Of a stretch of DNA of 64,000 bases, positions 23,647 through 31,877 are shown piece after piece (position 1 is the stretch's first letter; each line of letters opens with the position of its first letter). The notes below the pieces were generated by a model. It saw only the letters and a list, made by a program, of their open reading frames with translations. It did not search any database and was not told where the DNA came from. This DNA comes from Streptomyces coffeae (GTDB taxonomy: Bacteria > Actinomycetota > Actinomycetes > Streptomycetales > Streptomycetaceae). The translations under genes and the position numbers were made by a program. Location of the stretch: positions 1-64,000 of the forward strand of contig NZ_JAERRF010000003.1 in the NCBI RefSeq assembly GCF_016741875.1. The letters are read 5' to 3'.

Positions 23647-26600
23647 ATGGCCGATGCCTTCACAGACCCCGCAAGTCCCGTACCGGGCCTCTATGAGCGA
23701 CTCATTACCGATCGCATCGAGCACCAACTCAAGGCGTTAGATCCCGACGGCTGGAAGATCATCGAGCAAGGGGTCGGCGAGCACTCCTCGCCCCATGTGT
23801 TGGCTCGACACATCGCAGAGACCGTCCAGCAGGTCTTCACGGCCCTGCCACACGATGAGCAACTCATCGCTGCGAACCGCATCCTCGAATCGATCAGCAC
23901 CCTGGCCGGAGCCAAGCAGTGGGTTGACCTCATCGCGGACGGACCCCGGCAGTTGATCGCCATCGCCGCGCAAGAGGCACCCGGCGTCTACAGCGTGCGC
24001 CCTGCAACGCCGCTCTCCGAGACGGCCCTCATCACCAACTCCCCCGAAGATCCCAACCTCGGCTTTGAGCTACGGGCCGAGTTGGCCACCGCTGACCGCG
24101 TGGATCTGCTGTGCGCGTTTGTGAAATGGCATGGCCTCCGTGTTCTGGAAGAGCCACTCAAGGCCGCTCGCGATCGAGGGGTGCCGATCCGCGTCATCAC
24201 CACCACCTACATCGGGGCGACCGAACGTCGTGCGCTAGATCGGCTGGTCAGGGATTTCCATGCCGAGGTCAAGGTCAACTACGAAGTGCGGTCCACGCGT
24301 CTCCACGCGAAGGCATGGCTCTTCCGTCGCAACAGCGGCTATGACACCGCATATGTGGGGAGTTCCAACCTTTCGAAGGCTGCTCTCCTCGATGGATTGG
24401 AATGGAACGTACGACTCTCCTCGATAGCGACTCCCGCCGTGATGAAGAAGTTTGAGGCAACGTTTGACTCCTACTGGAGTGACCCCACCTTTGAAGCATA
24501 TGACCCGGATAGCGACGGCGCCCGGCTTCTCGAGGCCCTCTCACTAGCTAGCGGGAAACGGCAGAACGACACCCAGACCATCAGTCTTGCCGGGCTTGAG
24601 GTACGCCCATATCCTCACCAACAAGACATGCTCGAACGACTTGCCATCGAGCGTGAGATCCACGGTCGTCACCGGAACCTGCTCGTCGCCGCAACCGGCA
24701 CCGGCAAGACGGTCATGGCAGCCCTTGACTACCAGTCTCTCGTCAGAGCTAACCGAGGTCGGCGCCCAAGCCTTCTCTTCGTGGCCCATCGTCAGGAGAT
24801 ACTGAAGCAGTCACTGCGTACGTACCAGCATGTGCTGAACGATGCGAATTTCGGCGAGCTCATGGTGGGCGGCGAAGTCCCCGATGACTGGACACATGTC
24901 TTCGCTAGCGTCCAATCCCTCAATGCCCGCTCCCCAGAGCATTTCGCTCCCGATCACTTCGACATTGTGGTCATTGATGAGTTTCATCATGGGGTCTCAC
25001 CGACCTACCGACGCATCATTGATCACTTCAAGCCGACCGAACTCCTCGGCCTGACCGCCACACCCGAGCGCATGGACGGCAAAAACGTCCAAGATGAGTT
25101 TTTCGACGGCCATATCGCTGCGGAGATGCGACTCTGGGAGGCATTGGAGAACGAACTCCTAAGCCCCTTCCACTATTTCGGGATTGCCGACAACACCGAC
25201 CTCGATGGACTCACCTGGAAGCAGGGGTCCTATGTCATAAGCGAGCTCAACGAGCTCTACACGGGGAACCACGCCCGCGCCCGGCTCATCGTGAGGGCCG
25301 TGGCCGAGAAGGTGACGGACCCTGGGGCCATGCGGGCACTCGGGTTCTGCGTCACTGTGGCGCACGCCCACTTCATGGCGGACTTCTTCTGTCAGGCCGG
25401 CATCAAAGCCAAAGCCCTCGATGGGTCCACCCCCACCACAGAGCGCGCCCAGGCCCTTGCAGAACTCCGCGATGGGCGGGTGCAGATCCTCTTTTCCGTT
25501 GACCTCTTCAACGAAGGTCTTGACATTCCCGATGTGGACACGCTCCTCCTGCTGCGGCCCACGTCCAGCGCCACCGTGTTCCTCCAGCAACTTGGCCGTG
25601 GCCTACGCCGCACACCGGACAAGGCCGTGCTCACGGTCCTTGACTTCATCGGCCAACACCGCAAGGAATTCCGCTTCGAAGAGCAGTTCCGCGCGCTGAC
25701 CAACTTCACGCGCAACCGGCTTACCGAGCATATGGAGCGTGACTTCCCACAGCTCCCTTCTGGCTGCCAGATCATCCTGGACCGCAAATCGAAGCAGCGG
25801 ATCCTGGACAACATCAGGAGCCAGATCAACGTCAACGTACGGCAGTTGACCCAAGAGGTCGCTGCCTACGCTGAGCCGCGTCTTGACGCATATCTGCGAG
25901 AGAGTCGCCGAGAGTTGAAGGAGCTCTACCGTGCCAACAACTCATGGACCCGCCTCCTGAGGCGGGCCAACCTCCTCACTCAAGATGCTCCCGAGGGCGA
26001 GGAGCAACTCCTCAAGCGCGTGTCAGCATTTCTCCACGTGGACGACCCACAGCGGGTGCATGCGTATCGGCGCATCCTGGCTGACAATGCACCTGACTAC
26101 GACGAACTCAATGCGACGGAGCAAGCGTACGCACGTATGCTCTTCTTCTCGATCTGGCCCCTCGGGGGTGGATTCTCCACCTACGCGGATGGATTTGATT
26201 CCCTGCGCAAGCAGAGCGCATTCCGAAGCGAGCTGCGACAAGTCCTCGCCTGCAACGCGGAGCACACCGACCACTACCCCATTCCGCTCCTCGGCGAGCA
26301 CAGTGGGGTGCCACTCACCATCCACGCTTCGTATAGCCGCGAAGAGATCCTGCCCGCTCTTCGCCAGGCAGACGTCAACGGCTTCCTACCGGGACACTTT
26401 CGCGAGGGGGTGAAGTGGTGTGAGGACGTGCAAACCGATGCACTGCTGATCACTCTGGAGAAGGACGACAAGGACTTCTCACCGCAGACCCGCTACAAGG
26501 ACTACGCCATGAGCCCGGCGCGGTTCCACTGGGAGTCACAGAACCAGACGTCGGAAGCGTCACCCACGGGCCAGCGCTATCAGCATCACAAGGAGCGCGG

Positions 26601-26787
26601 ATCACATGTCCTGCTCTTCGTCCGGCGCTACAAGAAGACAGACATAGGTGGCCCACAGCCGTGGATGTTGCTCGGCCCCGCCGAGTACGAGTCTCACGAA
26701 GGCAGTAAGCCCATGGGGATCGTCTGGCGGCTACAGCAAGAACTGCCTGCCGACGTCTGGACCTACTCGGCCATCGCAGCGGGGTAA
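23647..26787 (+). CDS. PLD-nuclease / SF2 helicase / DUF3427 protein, putative defence enzyme
   Basis: A 1046-residue protein. A phospholipase-D-like nuclease domain (about 120-280) has one HxK motif, STRLHAKAWLF (His220, Lys222), followed by YVGSSNLSKAALLDG. An SF2 helicase core has Walker A AATGTGKT (about 348-355), DEFH box VVIDEFHHG (about 441-449) and motif III LTATPERM. The second RecA domain ends QLGRGLRR (about 635). The C-terminal 300 residues fit the DUF3427 family. This fusion resembles ATP-dependent restriction subunits and occurs in defence islands. Leucine codon 31 (23737-23739) is TTA, so translation may depend on bldA. It is divergent from a McrB-N/PD-(D/E)XK nuclease. Lower G+C than the core genome supports acquisition. 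Confidence 0.82.
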   Translation: MADAFTDPASPVPGLYERLITDRIEHQLKALDPDGWKIIEQGVGEHSSPHVLARHIAETVQQVFTALPHDEQLIAANRILESISTLAGAKQWVDLIADGPRQLIAIAAQEAPGVYSVRPATPLSETALITNSPEDPNLGFELRAELATADRVDLLCAFVKWHGLRVLEEPLKAARDRGVPIRVITTTYIGATERRALDRLVRDFHAEVKVNYEVRSTRLHAKAWLFRRNSGYDTAYVGSSNLSKAALLDGLEWNVRLSSIATPAVMKKFEATFDSYWSDPTFEAYDPDSDGARLLEALSLASGKRQNDTQTISLAGLEVRPYPHQQDMLERLAIEREIHGRHRNLLVAATGTGKTVMAALDYQSLVRANRGRRPSLLFVAHRQEILKQSLRTYQHVLNDANFGELMVGGEVPDDWTHVFASVQSLNARSPEHFAPDHFDIVVIDEFHHGVSPTYRRIIDHFKPTELLGLTATPERMDGKNVQDEFFDGHIAAEMRLWEALENELLSPFHYFGIADNTDLDGLTWKQGSYVISELNELYTGNHARARLIVRAVAEKVTDPGAMRALGFCVTVAHAHFMADFFCQAGIKAKALDGSTPTTERAQALAELRDGRVQILFSVDLFNEGLDIPDVDTLLLLRPTSSATVFLQQLGRGLRRTPDKAVLTVLDFIGQHRKEFRFEEQFRALTNFTRNRLTEHMERDFPQLPSGCQIILDRKSKQRILDNIRSQINVNVRQLTQEVAAYAEPRLDAYLRESRRELKELYRANNSWTRLLRRANLLTQDAPEGEEQLLKRVSAFLHVDDPQRVHAYRRILADNAPDYDELNATEQAYARMLFFSIWPLGGGFSTYADGFDSLRKQSAFRSELRQVLACNAEHTDHYPIPLLGEHSGVPLTIHASYSREEILPALRQADVNGFLPGHFREGVKWCEDVQTDALLITLEKDDKDFSPQTRYKDYAMSPARFHWESQNQTSEASPTGQRYQHHKERGSHVLLFVRRYKKTDIGGPQPWMLLGPAEYESHEGSKPMGIVWRLQQELPADVWTYSAIAAG

Positions 26788-26800
26788 CTTCCCCGTTCGC

Positions 26801-27448
26801 TCAACCGACCGCATCGCCCCGTGACTCGAAATGCATCTGTGCACGGTCCAATGCGGTGTCAGGGTCCCGCCCATGCGCACGGAACCAGTGGAGGAGGTCC
26901 GCGATGAGAGTGATCGCGGCCTCCTCGACCCCTACCAACTCCAGTCGCGTCGCTGCCGCACTGGAGCCTGCCTGGCCGTAGAGCGTAAGTACTGCCTCTG
27001 CACGGTGGACTTGAGGGCTATCGACATGGCCATCTGTGTGGCTGAGATCAGTGCCAAGCTCGCACCAGGTGGTCTTACCGGTCTCGGTCGGGATCACCCC
27101 CCATCGATCCGATACCGCTGTGACCAAGGTCAGCCCCCGACCGGACTCAGCCGTCTTGGGCACGCTCAGCAGCGTGGGCAACGCGCTCCTGTCGGGGTCG
27201 TGAACCTCGATACGCAGGTCAGTGTCGTTCATGGCAACAGCCAGGGTCGTCGGAGTGCCGACACCTACGTGCCTGATGACGTTGGCGACGAGTTCGGTCA
27301 CGCAGATCTGTGCCGCACCGACGTGATCAGAAAGCCCCCATAACTCCAGGTGTGTTCGCACGATCCGTCGCAGGGCAGCGACTTCACCGGGTACCGCGAG
27401 GAAGGGAAGGTCCCACGCCTTCCGTGACATGCACTGTTTGATCATCAT
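26801..27448 (-). CDS. ATP-binding (anti-sigma-like HATPase) regulatory protein
   Basis: A 215-residue protein with a RsbW/SpoIIAB-like GHKL ATPase domain: N-box ICVTELVANVIRHVG (about residues 48-62), VHDPDRS, and the Gly box SGRGLTLVTAVSDRWGV. Such stand-alone HATPase proteins are abundant in Streptomyces, often beside XRE and DUF397 genes as here. They are thought to act as anti-sigma kinases, though most lack a known partner. The ATG 27448 has AAGGGG 9 nt upstream. Codon 36 (27341-27343) is TTA, so expression is probably bldA-dependent. The C-terminal 70 residues, with VEEAAITLIADLLHWFRAHG, have no recognised domain. It is divergent from the XRE gene, and its stop is 13 bp from the helicase stop. 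Confidence 0.8.
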   Translation of the reverse strand: MMIKQCMSRKAWDLPFLAVPGEVAALRRIVRTHLELWGLSDHVGAAQICVTELVANVIRHVGVGTPTTLAVAMNDTDLRIEVHDPDRSALPTLLSVPKTAESGRGLTLVTAVSDRWGVIPTETGKTTWCELGTDLSHTDGHVDSPQVHRAEAVLTLYGQAGSSAAATRLELVGVEEAAITLIADLLHWFRAHGRDPDTALDRAQMHFESRGDAVG

Positions 27449-27646
27449 GCGCGTCAGCCCCTTGCTGTTCGACCATCACTCGATCACCGATTGCAATGAA
27501 TCGATGGCGCTTAGTTACTCCATGTGAAAGCATGGCAGTGCACATCCCTCCATGCAATGTGCATATACGGATTCGCTCGATCGAGTGACTGACGAGGGCC
27601 CAGCCGCCCGCAAGACTGAACGACCCTGACAACTGGAGGAGTTCGC
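27449..27646. promoter_or_regulatory. Divergent promoter with inverted CACTCGATC sites
   Basis: The 198-bp gap between the ATPase and XRE genes contains CACTCGATC (27477-27485) and its exact inverse GATCGAGTG (27579-27587), which is part of the palindrome CTCGATCGAG (27576-27585). The two copies lie near the two promoters, as expected for an autoregulatory XRE protein. GGAGGAG at 7 nt precedes the XRE GTG start. Confidence 0.5.
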
Positions 27647-28480
27647 GTGCCTGGATCACCCACCGCTCGACGACGCCGCCTGGCGATCGAGCTCAGGAAG
27701 CTCCGCGAGGAGCATCAGCTCACGTGCAATCAAGTGGGCAAGGCACTGGACTGGAGCGGTTCGAAGGTCAACCGCCTCGAGACCGGTCAGGGTCGTGTAC
27801 AGCCATCGGACGTTGATGCACTCTGTCGCTTCTACGGAACGTCGGATGAACTTCGCGAACTCCTCAAGGACCTCGCCAAGCAATCGAAGATGCGTGGTTG
27901 GTGGCATGCTTATGGCAATGCCGTCCCCGACTGGTTCTCGGTCTACGTTGGGCTCGAACAGGCGGCCTCGGGGCTACGGACGTACGAGTGCGAGTTCGTC
28001 CCCGGTCTGCTTCAAACGGCTGACTATGCTCGTGAACTCCACCTCGCCACGCCTCCTTCAGATGCAGACGAGGTTGAGCGCTTGATCAGCGTACGGCTGG
28101 AGCGGCAAGAACTGCTCACCAGCACCACACCGCCCGACCTGTGGGCCATCGTGCACGAAAGTGTGCTGCGACATGTGATCGGCAGCCCGAAGGTCATGCG
28201 CGGCCAGTTCGAGCTCCTCCTGAAGATGGGGGAGCTGAAGAACATCACCATCCAGGTACTGCCGTTCGATGCTGGAAGCTACCCCGCTGCCGGAGCGTTC
28301 ACCATCTTGGAGTTCCCAGAGCAGGGCGATCCCGATGTCGTGTACCGCGATGGCTTGACGGACGCTGTGTATCTTGAGCGTCCGGAAGACATTGCTCGAT
28401 ACACAAAGGCGTTTGACAACCTCCGTGCCTTGTCCTTGAGTCCTCAGCGATCGGCCGATCTGATCAGACAGGCGACGTAA
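27647..28480 (+). CDS. XRE-family regulator with DUF5753 domain
   Basis: A 277-residue protein. An N-terminal XRE helix-turn-helix (about 12-70) reads LRKLREEHQLTCNQVGKALD then WSGSKVNRLETGQGRV. The rest fits DUF5753, with FVPGLLQTADYAREL and the C-terminal DVVYRDGLTDAVYLE. This architecture is very common in Streptomyces and typically pairs with a small DUF397 protein encoded just downstream, as here (10-bp gap). WhiJ-type examples affect development. The GTG 27647 with GGAGGAG is a strong start. Its own operators are probably the inverted sites in the preceding gap. Targets are unknown. Confidence 0.88.
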   Translation: MPGSPTARRRRLAIELRKLREEHQLTCNQVGKALDWSGSKVNRLETGQGRVQPSDVDALCRFYGTSDELRELLKDLAKQSKMRGWWHAYGNAVPDWFSVYVGLEQAASGLRTYECEFVPGLLQTADYARELHLATPPSDADEVERLISVRLERQELLTSTTPPDLWAIVHESVLRHVIGSPKVMRGQFELLLKMGELKNITIQVLPFDAGSYPAAGAFTILEFPEQGDPDVVYRDGLTDAVYLERPEDIARYTKAFDNLRALSLSPQRSADLIRQAT

Positions 28481-28490
28481 GGGCTGACCG

Positions 28491-28691
28491 ATGACTGAGA
28501 TACCACCTCTCATGTGGCACAAGAGCAGCTACAGCAATGGTGCTGGCGGCAACTGTGTAGAGACTGCGCGTCTCGAGGACGAACAGACGGCTGTGCGGGA
28601 CTCCAAAGATCGGGGCGGACCCGTGCTGGCGTTCTCGCACCGGGCCTGGGGGGACTTTCTCGCCGCCATGCGAGGCGGGCGTCTGGGCTGA
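28491..28691 (+). CDS. DUF397 small protein, XRE partner
   Basis: A 66-residue protein with the DUF397 signature: WHKSSYSNGAGGNCVETA near the N-terminus, VRDSKDRGGPVLAFS in the middle, and WGDFLAAMRGG at the C-terminus. These small proteins are co-encoded with XRE/DUF5753 regulators and are thought to antagonise or modulate them; some pairs behave like toxin-antitoxin modules. It starts 10 bp after the XRE stop and should be in the same operon. Confidence 0.9.
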   Translation: MTEIPPLMWHKSSYSNGAGGNCVETARLEDEQTAVRDSKDRGGPVLAFSHRAWGDFLAAMRGGRLG

Positions 28692-28785
28692 GGTGTAGTT
28701 CACCGCGGTCATTGTGGAGTGCGGGTCGGTTGCGGGTGAGGGCTGCGTAGGGTCGGGCTCAGGAAGCTCGGAGTGGAGGTTGGAG

Positions 28786-29088
28786 ATGGCTGGAGTTCCG
28801 GCGGGCGTGGTGGCCGCGGGTGGGTTGGTCGGTGGGTACGGGGTGGCCCGGTGGACCAAGAAGCGGCCCCTGGGTGGGGTGGCGCTGGCGGCGGCTGGGG
28901 TGGTGGCCGCCCGGGGGTGGCGGGAGAAGGCCGGGAACGGGACGGCGGCCGCGCTGAGCGGGATGTACGTCGCCGCGTTCGCCGGGTCGCACCCTCTTGC
29001 CAAGAAGGTCGGGGCCTGGCCGTCGGTGTTCGCCGTCGCCGGTGGGGTCGCCCTCGCGTCCTGGGCGCTCGCCGACCGGCGTTCGTAG
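28786..29088 (+). CDS. Small hydrophobic hypothetical protein
   Basis: A 100-residue Gly/Ala-rich protein with two or three short hydrophobic segments (AGVVAAGGLVGGYGVA, LGGVALAAAGVVAARGW, SVFAVAGGVALASWALA), so probably membrane-associated. ATG 28786 has TGGAGG 7 nt upstream, and the third-position G/C is high, unlike the preceding island. It therefore marks the return to core sequence. No family was recognised. Confidence 0.65.
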   Translation: MAGVPAGVVAAGGLVGGYGVARWTKKRPLGGVALAAAGVVAARGWREKAGNGTAAALSGMYVAAFAGSHPLAKKVGAWPSVFAVAGGVALASWALADRRS

Positions 29089-29141
29089 GGTCCCCGTTCG
29101 GTCGCGGCGGGCGGAGTCGGTTTCCGCCCGCCGCGCTCGGC

Positions 29142-30086
29142 TCAGGCCGAAGCCGTCGTCAGCAGGTCCAGCTCCTGCTGGGTCAGGTCGAGGTCCGCCG
29201 CTGCCAACAGGGGCGGGAGTTGGGTGAGGGTGCGGGCGCTGGCGATCGGGGCGGCGACCGTGGGCTGGGCGGCGAGCCAGGCGAGGGCGACCGTGGCGAG
29301 CTCGGCGCCGTGGTGCGCGGCGACCTCGTCGAGGGCGGCGAGGACCTTCTTCCCGCGCTCCGTCTCCAGGTGCTTGGCCGCGCCCGCGGAGCGCGAGCTG
29401 TCGACCGCGCTGCCGGGGCGGTACTTGCCGGTGAGGAAACCGGTGGCGAGCGCGTAATAAGGGACGGTCGCCACACCGTGGCGGGTGACCACATCGGCGA
29501 GCGCGCCCTCGAAGGTGTCGCGTGAGACCAGGTTGTAGTGGGGCTGGAGGGCGGCGTAACGGGCCAGGCCCTCCTGGGTGGAGAAGGTCAGGAAGGAGTC
29601 GAGCCGCTCGGCGCTGACGTTGGAGGCCCCGATCTCACGGACCTTGCCCTCCCGGACCAGTGCGTCCAGGGTGGTGGCGATCTCCTCCACCGACACCGAC
29701 GGGTCGTCGTAGTGGGTGTAGTAGAGGTCGATGTAGTCGGTGCGCAAACGCCGGAGGGAGTCCTCGATACCGGACCTGATGGCGGCCGGGGACAGTCCGC
29801 GGGGCTCCGGGCGGCCGCCGCCGACCTTGGTGGCGAGGACGATGTCGGAGCGGTTGCCGCGGGAGGCGAACCAGTTGCCGAGGATGGTCTCGGACTCGCC
29901 GCCCTGATTGCCGGGCGCCCAGACCGAGTAGACATCGGCCGTGTCGATGAAGTTGCCGCCCGCCGCGGCGTAGGCGTCGAGCACCGTGAAGGACTCGGCC
30001 TCGTCCGCGGTCCAGCCGAAGACGTTCCCGCCGAGGGAGAGCGGGGAGACGGAAAGGTCACCGATCTTCTGCTTGTTGTCAGCCAT
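29142..30086 (-). CDS. Aldo/keto reductase
   Basis: A 314-residue TIM-barrel NADPH-dependent oxidoreductase. Conserved AKR features are FIDTADVYSVWAPGN (catalytic Asp and Tyr), ATKVGGG (catalytic Lys), DYIDLYYTHYDDPS (the catalytic His lies here) and EIGASNVSAERL. It belongs to the YajO/Gas2-like group of general aldehyde and ketone reductases; the natural substrate is not predictable. ATG 30086 is preceded by GAGGTAAC. It stands alone between the small hydrophobic gene and the M23 peptidase gene. Confidence 0.92.
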   Translation of the reverse strand: MADNKQKIGDLSVSPLSLGGNVFGWTADEAESFTVLDAYAAAGGNFIDTADVYSVWAPGNQGGESETILGNWFASRGNRSDIVLATKVGGGRPEPRGLSPAAIRSGIEDSLRRLRTDYIDLYYTHYDDPSVSVEEIATTLDALVREGKVREIGASNVSAERLDSFLTFSTQEGLARYAALQPHYNLVSRDTFEGALADVVTRHGVATVPYYALATGFLTGKYRPGSAVDSSRSAGAAKHLETERGKKVLAALDEVAAHHGAELATVALAWLAAQPTVAAPIASARTLTQLPPLLAAADLDLTQQELDLLTTASA

Positions 30087-30174
30087 GCGTTACCTCAACG
30101 CCCTTACGGGTGGCCTTGTTCCGGGGGCGGAGGTGCCGGGGGTTCCGGGGCGCTCCCCCGCGTTCCTCGCACAA

Positions 30175-30220
30175 CCGGCGGCCCTGGCGTCAAGGGGGGA
30201 GAGAGCGCCAGGGCCGCCGG
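30175..30220 (-). terminator. Terminator after M23 peptidase gene
   Basis: CCGGCGGCCCTGGCG pairs perfectly over 15 bp with CGCCAGGGCCGCCGG across a 16-nt loop. It lies 21 bp beyond the M23 stop codon and upstream of the aldo/keto reductase start. Confidence 0.75.
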
Positions 30221-30241
30221 AGTATCAGGGGAGCAGGCGTA

Positions 30242-31468
30242 TCAGGGGTTTATGCCGTGGTCGCGCAGCCAGGGCATCGGGTCGATCGGGGAGCCGCCGC
30301 CGGGGCGCACCTCGAGGTGGAGGTGCGGACCGGTCACATTGCCGGTGGCGCCGACACGGCCGATCACATCACCGGTGCTCACTTTGCCCGAGGTGACCAC
30401 CATGGACGACAGGTGGCAGTACCAGATCTCGGTGCCGTCATCGAGCTTGAGCACGATGCGGTAGCCGTACGAACCGGCCCAGCCCGCCTGGGTGATGGTG
30501 CCGCTGTGCACCGCCTTGGCGGGAGTGCCGGTCGGGGCGGCGAAGTCCTGGCCGGTGTGGTCGGCGGACCACATGTCGCCGGCCTGGCCGAAACCCGCGG
30601 TGAGGGTGTAGGAGGCGACGGGGAGGGTGTACGCGGCGGCCAGCTTGGCGCGGCGCTCGGCCTCGGCCTTGCGCTCGGCGGCCTCCCTGGCCTTGCGCTC
30701 GGCTTCCTTCTTCGCCGCCGCGGCCTTGGCCTTCCGCTCCGCCGCCTCCTCGGCGGCCTTGTCCGCGGCCTGCTGGGCGGCGGCCTTGGCCTTCGCGGCG
30801 GCGGCCTTCGCGGCGGCGGTCCGCTCGTCCTCGTCGGCGGCGGTCTGCTGGTTCTCGGCCTGCTGGAGGATGCGGGCGCGCAGCGCCTCACCGGCGTCGG
30901 TGGTGCCGCTCGCCTCGTCCTGGGAGGTCAGTCCGGCCTGAGAGAGGGGGGCCGCGCTGGTGGTCGCGGAATCGTCGTCGTCGGAGACCAGCGAACCGAT
31001 GCCGGGAATGTCCTTGGCGTCCGGGAGCTTGTCCTCGACCGCGTTGGCGACATGGGCGAGGTCGGGCATGGATATGGGGGCCGCCGGACGGTCCTTGGCG
31101 CTCGCCATCCCGCCCGCGCCGACCGCCGCGATGACACCGACGCCGAGGACGGCGCCGCTGCGCGCCATGGTCCCGCCCCGCTGCTTCACCACGCGATGCC
31201 GGCCGCGCAGGGAGATGGACTCCTCGGTGGGGTTCCACTCCTCCCAGGTCTCGTCGTCGAAATCCGGACCCGCCGGGCCGTAGACGTCGTCCACCGCGTA
31301 CTCCTCGCCGTCACCGTCGGCGGCGAAGTCCCCCTCGGTGGCGAATCCGCCACCGGGCCTCGTGCCTCCCCTGGCATCGAACCCGGGGCCATAGGCGGTG
31401 GCGGAGCCGGGACCGAAGCCCGACGCACGGTATGGAGCCTCGTCCAGGACAGACCTGTTGGACGCCAC
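30242..31468 (-). CDS. Membrane-anchored M23 peptidoglycan endopeptidase with coiled coil
   Basis: A 408-residue protein. A Gly/Asp/Glu-rich cytoplasmic N-terminus (about 105 residues) is followed by one hydrophobic segment, SGAVLGVGVIAAVGAGGMAS, so it is probably anchored with the rest outside. An Ala/Lys/Glu-rich coiled coil spans about 200-270. The C-terminal LytM/M23 domain has HTGQDFAAPTG (His-x3-Asp) and HLHLEVRPGG (HxH) zinc ligands. M23 enzymes cut peptide cross-links during growth or germination. GTG 31468 follows AAAGGAG. A c-di-AMP riboswitch upstream shows control by the second messenger, as for other cell-wall hydrolases such as rpfA in Streptomyces. Confidence 0.92.
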   Translation of the reverse strand: MASNRSVLDEAPYRASGFGPGSATAYGPGFDARGGTRPGGGFATEGDFAADGDGEEYAVDDVYGPAGPDFDDETWEEWNPTEESISLRGRHRVVKQRGGTMARSGAVLGVGVIAAVGAGGMASAKDRPAAPISMPDLAHVANAVEDKLPDAKDIPGIGSLVSDDDDSATTSAAPLSQAGLTSQDEASGTTDAGEALRARILQQAENQQTAADEDERTAAAKAAAAKAKAAAQQAADKAAEEAAERKAKAAAAKKEAERKAREAAERKAEAERRAKLAAAYTLPVASYTLTAGFGQAGDMWSADHTGQDFAAPTGTPAKAVHSGTITQAGWAGSYGYRIVLKLDDGTEIWYCHLSSMVVTSGKVSTGDVIGRVGATGNVTGPHLHLEVRPGGGSPIDPMPWLRDHGINP

Positions 31469-31484
31469 GGGGGCGCACTCCTTT

Positions 31485-31610
31485 CCTTCCCTCTCGCCTA
31501 CCGGGTTAGCTGACGGGTTCGGAGCAGGAAGGTCTCCTACGGGTCAGGTTCGACCCGATTCACCCCAAGGTGGTGGTTCCCCGGTTCCCTTGGTGCTTTT
31601 GTGGTGCAGT
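31485..31610 (-). promoter_or_regulatory. c-di-AMP (ydaO-yuaA) riboswitch
   Basis: Read on the minus strand, the leader of the M23 gene contains the conserved ydaO blocks in order: GGGGAACC, TTGGGGTGAATC, a Gly-rich loop segment, GACCTTCCTGCTCCGAACCC, then CGTCAGCTAACCCGGTAGGCG. This is the hallmark of the c-di-AMP aptamer (RF00379). In actinobacteria it typically turns off cell-wall hydrolase genes when c-di-AMP is high. Exact ends are approximate; the 3-prime edge lies about 20 nt from the start codon. Confidence 0.92.
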
Positions 31611-31877
31611 GGTGCTGCTGCCGCAGTGCGTTACGGGATTCGGCGACGGCGCACGGTGCCGTCCTGGCGACGGTTGTGACGACCGCGCTGCGTTATCGAA
31701 CGTTAATAGAGAGCGCTATGTGATTCCAAGCTGTTCTGAGGAATCGACGCAGCTTTGCCATGAACTTAGCGACCAAGACCGGACAGATGGGGGCGAGTCA
31801 ACCCCCCAGGGTGTGATGAGCAAAACCCTGGAAGTGCTGATCGTGCATCAATTGTTATGCGCAGCGGGCATGCACGG
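31611..31877. promoter_or_regulatory. Upstream leader/promoter region of the riboswitch transcript
   Basis: This stretch has A/T-rich sequence (CGTTATCGAACGTTAATAG at 31691-31709 and AATTGTTATG near 31851) that contrasts with flanking DNA and probably contains the promoter of the minus-strand M23 transcript. No gene was accepted. Confidence 0.4.

Noticed and set aside
22389-28691. Attachment sites or integrase for the low-G+C island
   Set aside because: No integrase, transposase or flanking direct repeat could be found by eye, so the mode of acquisition is unknown.
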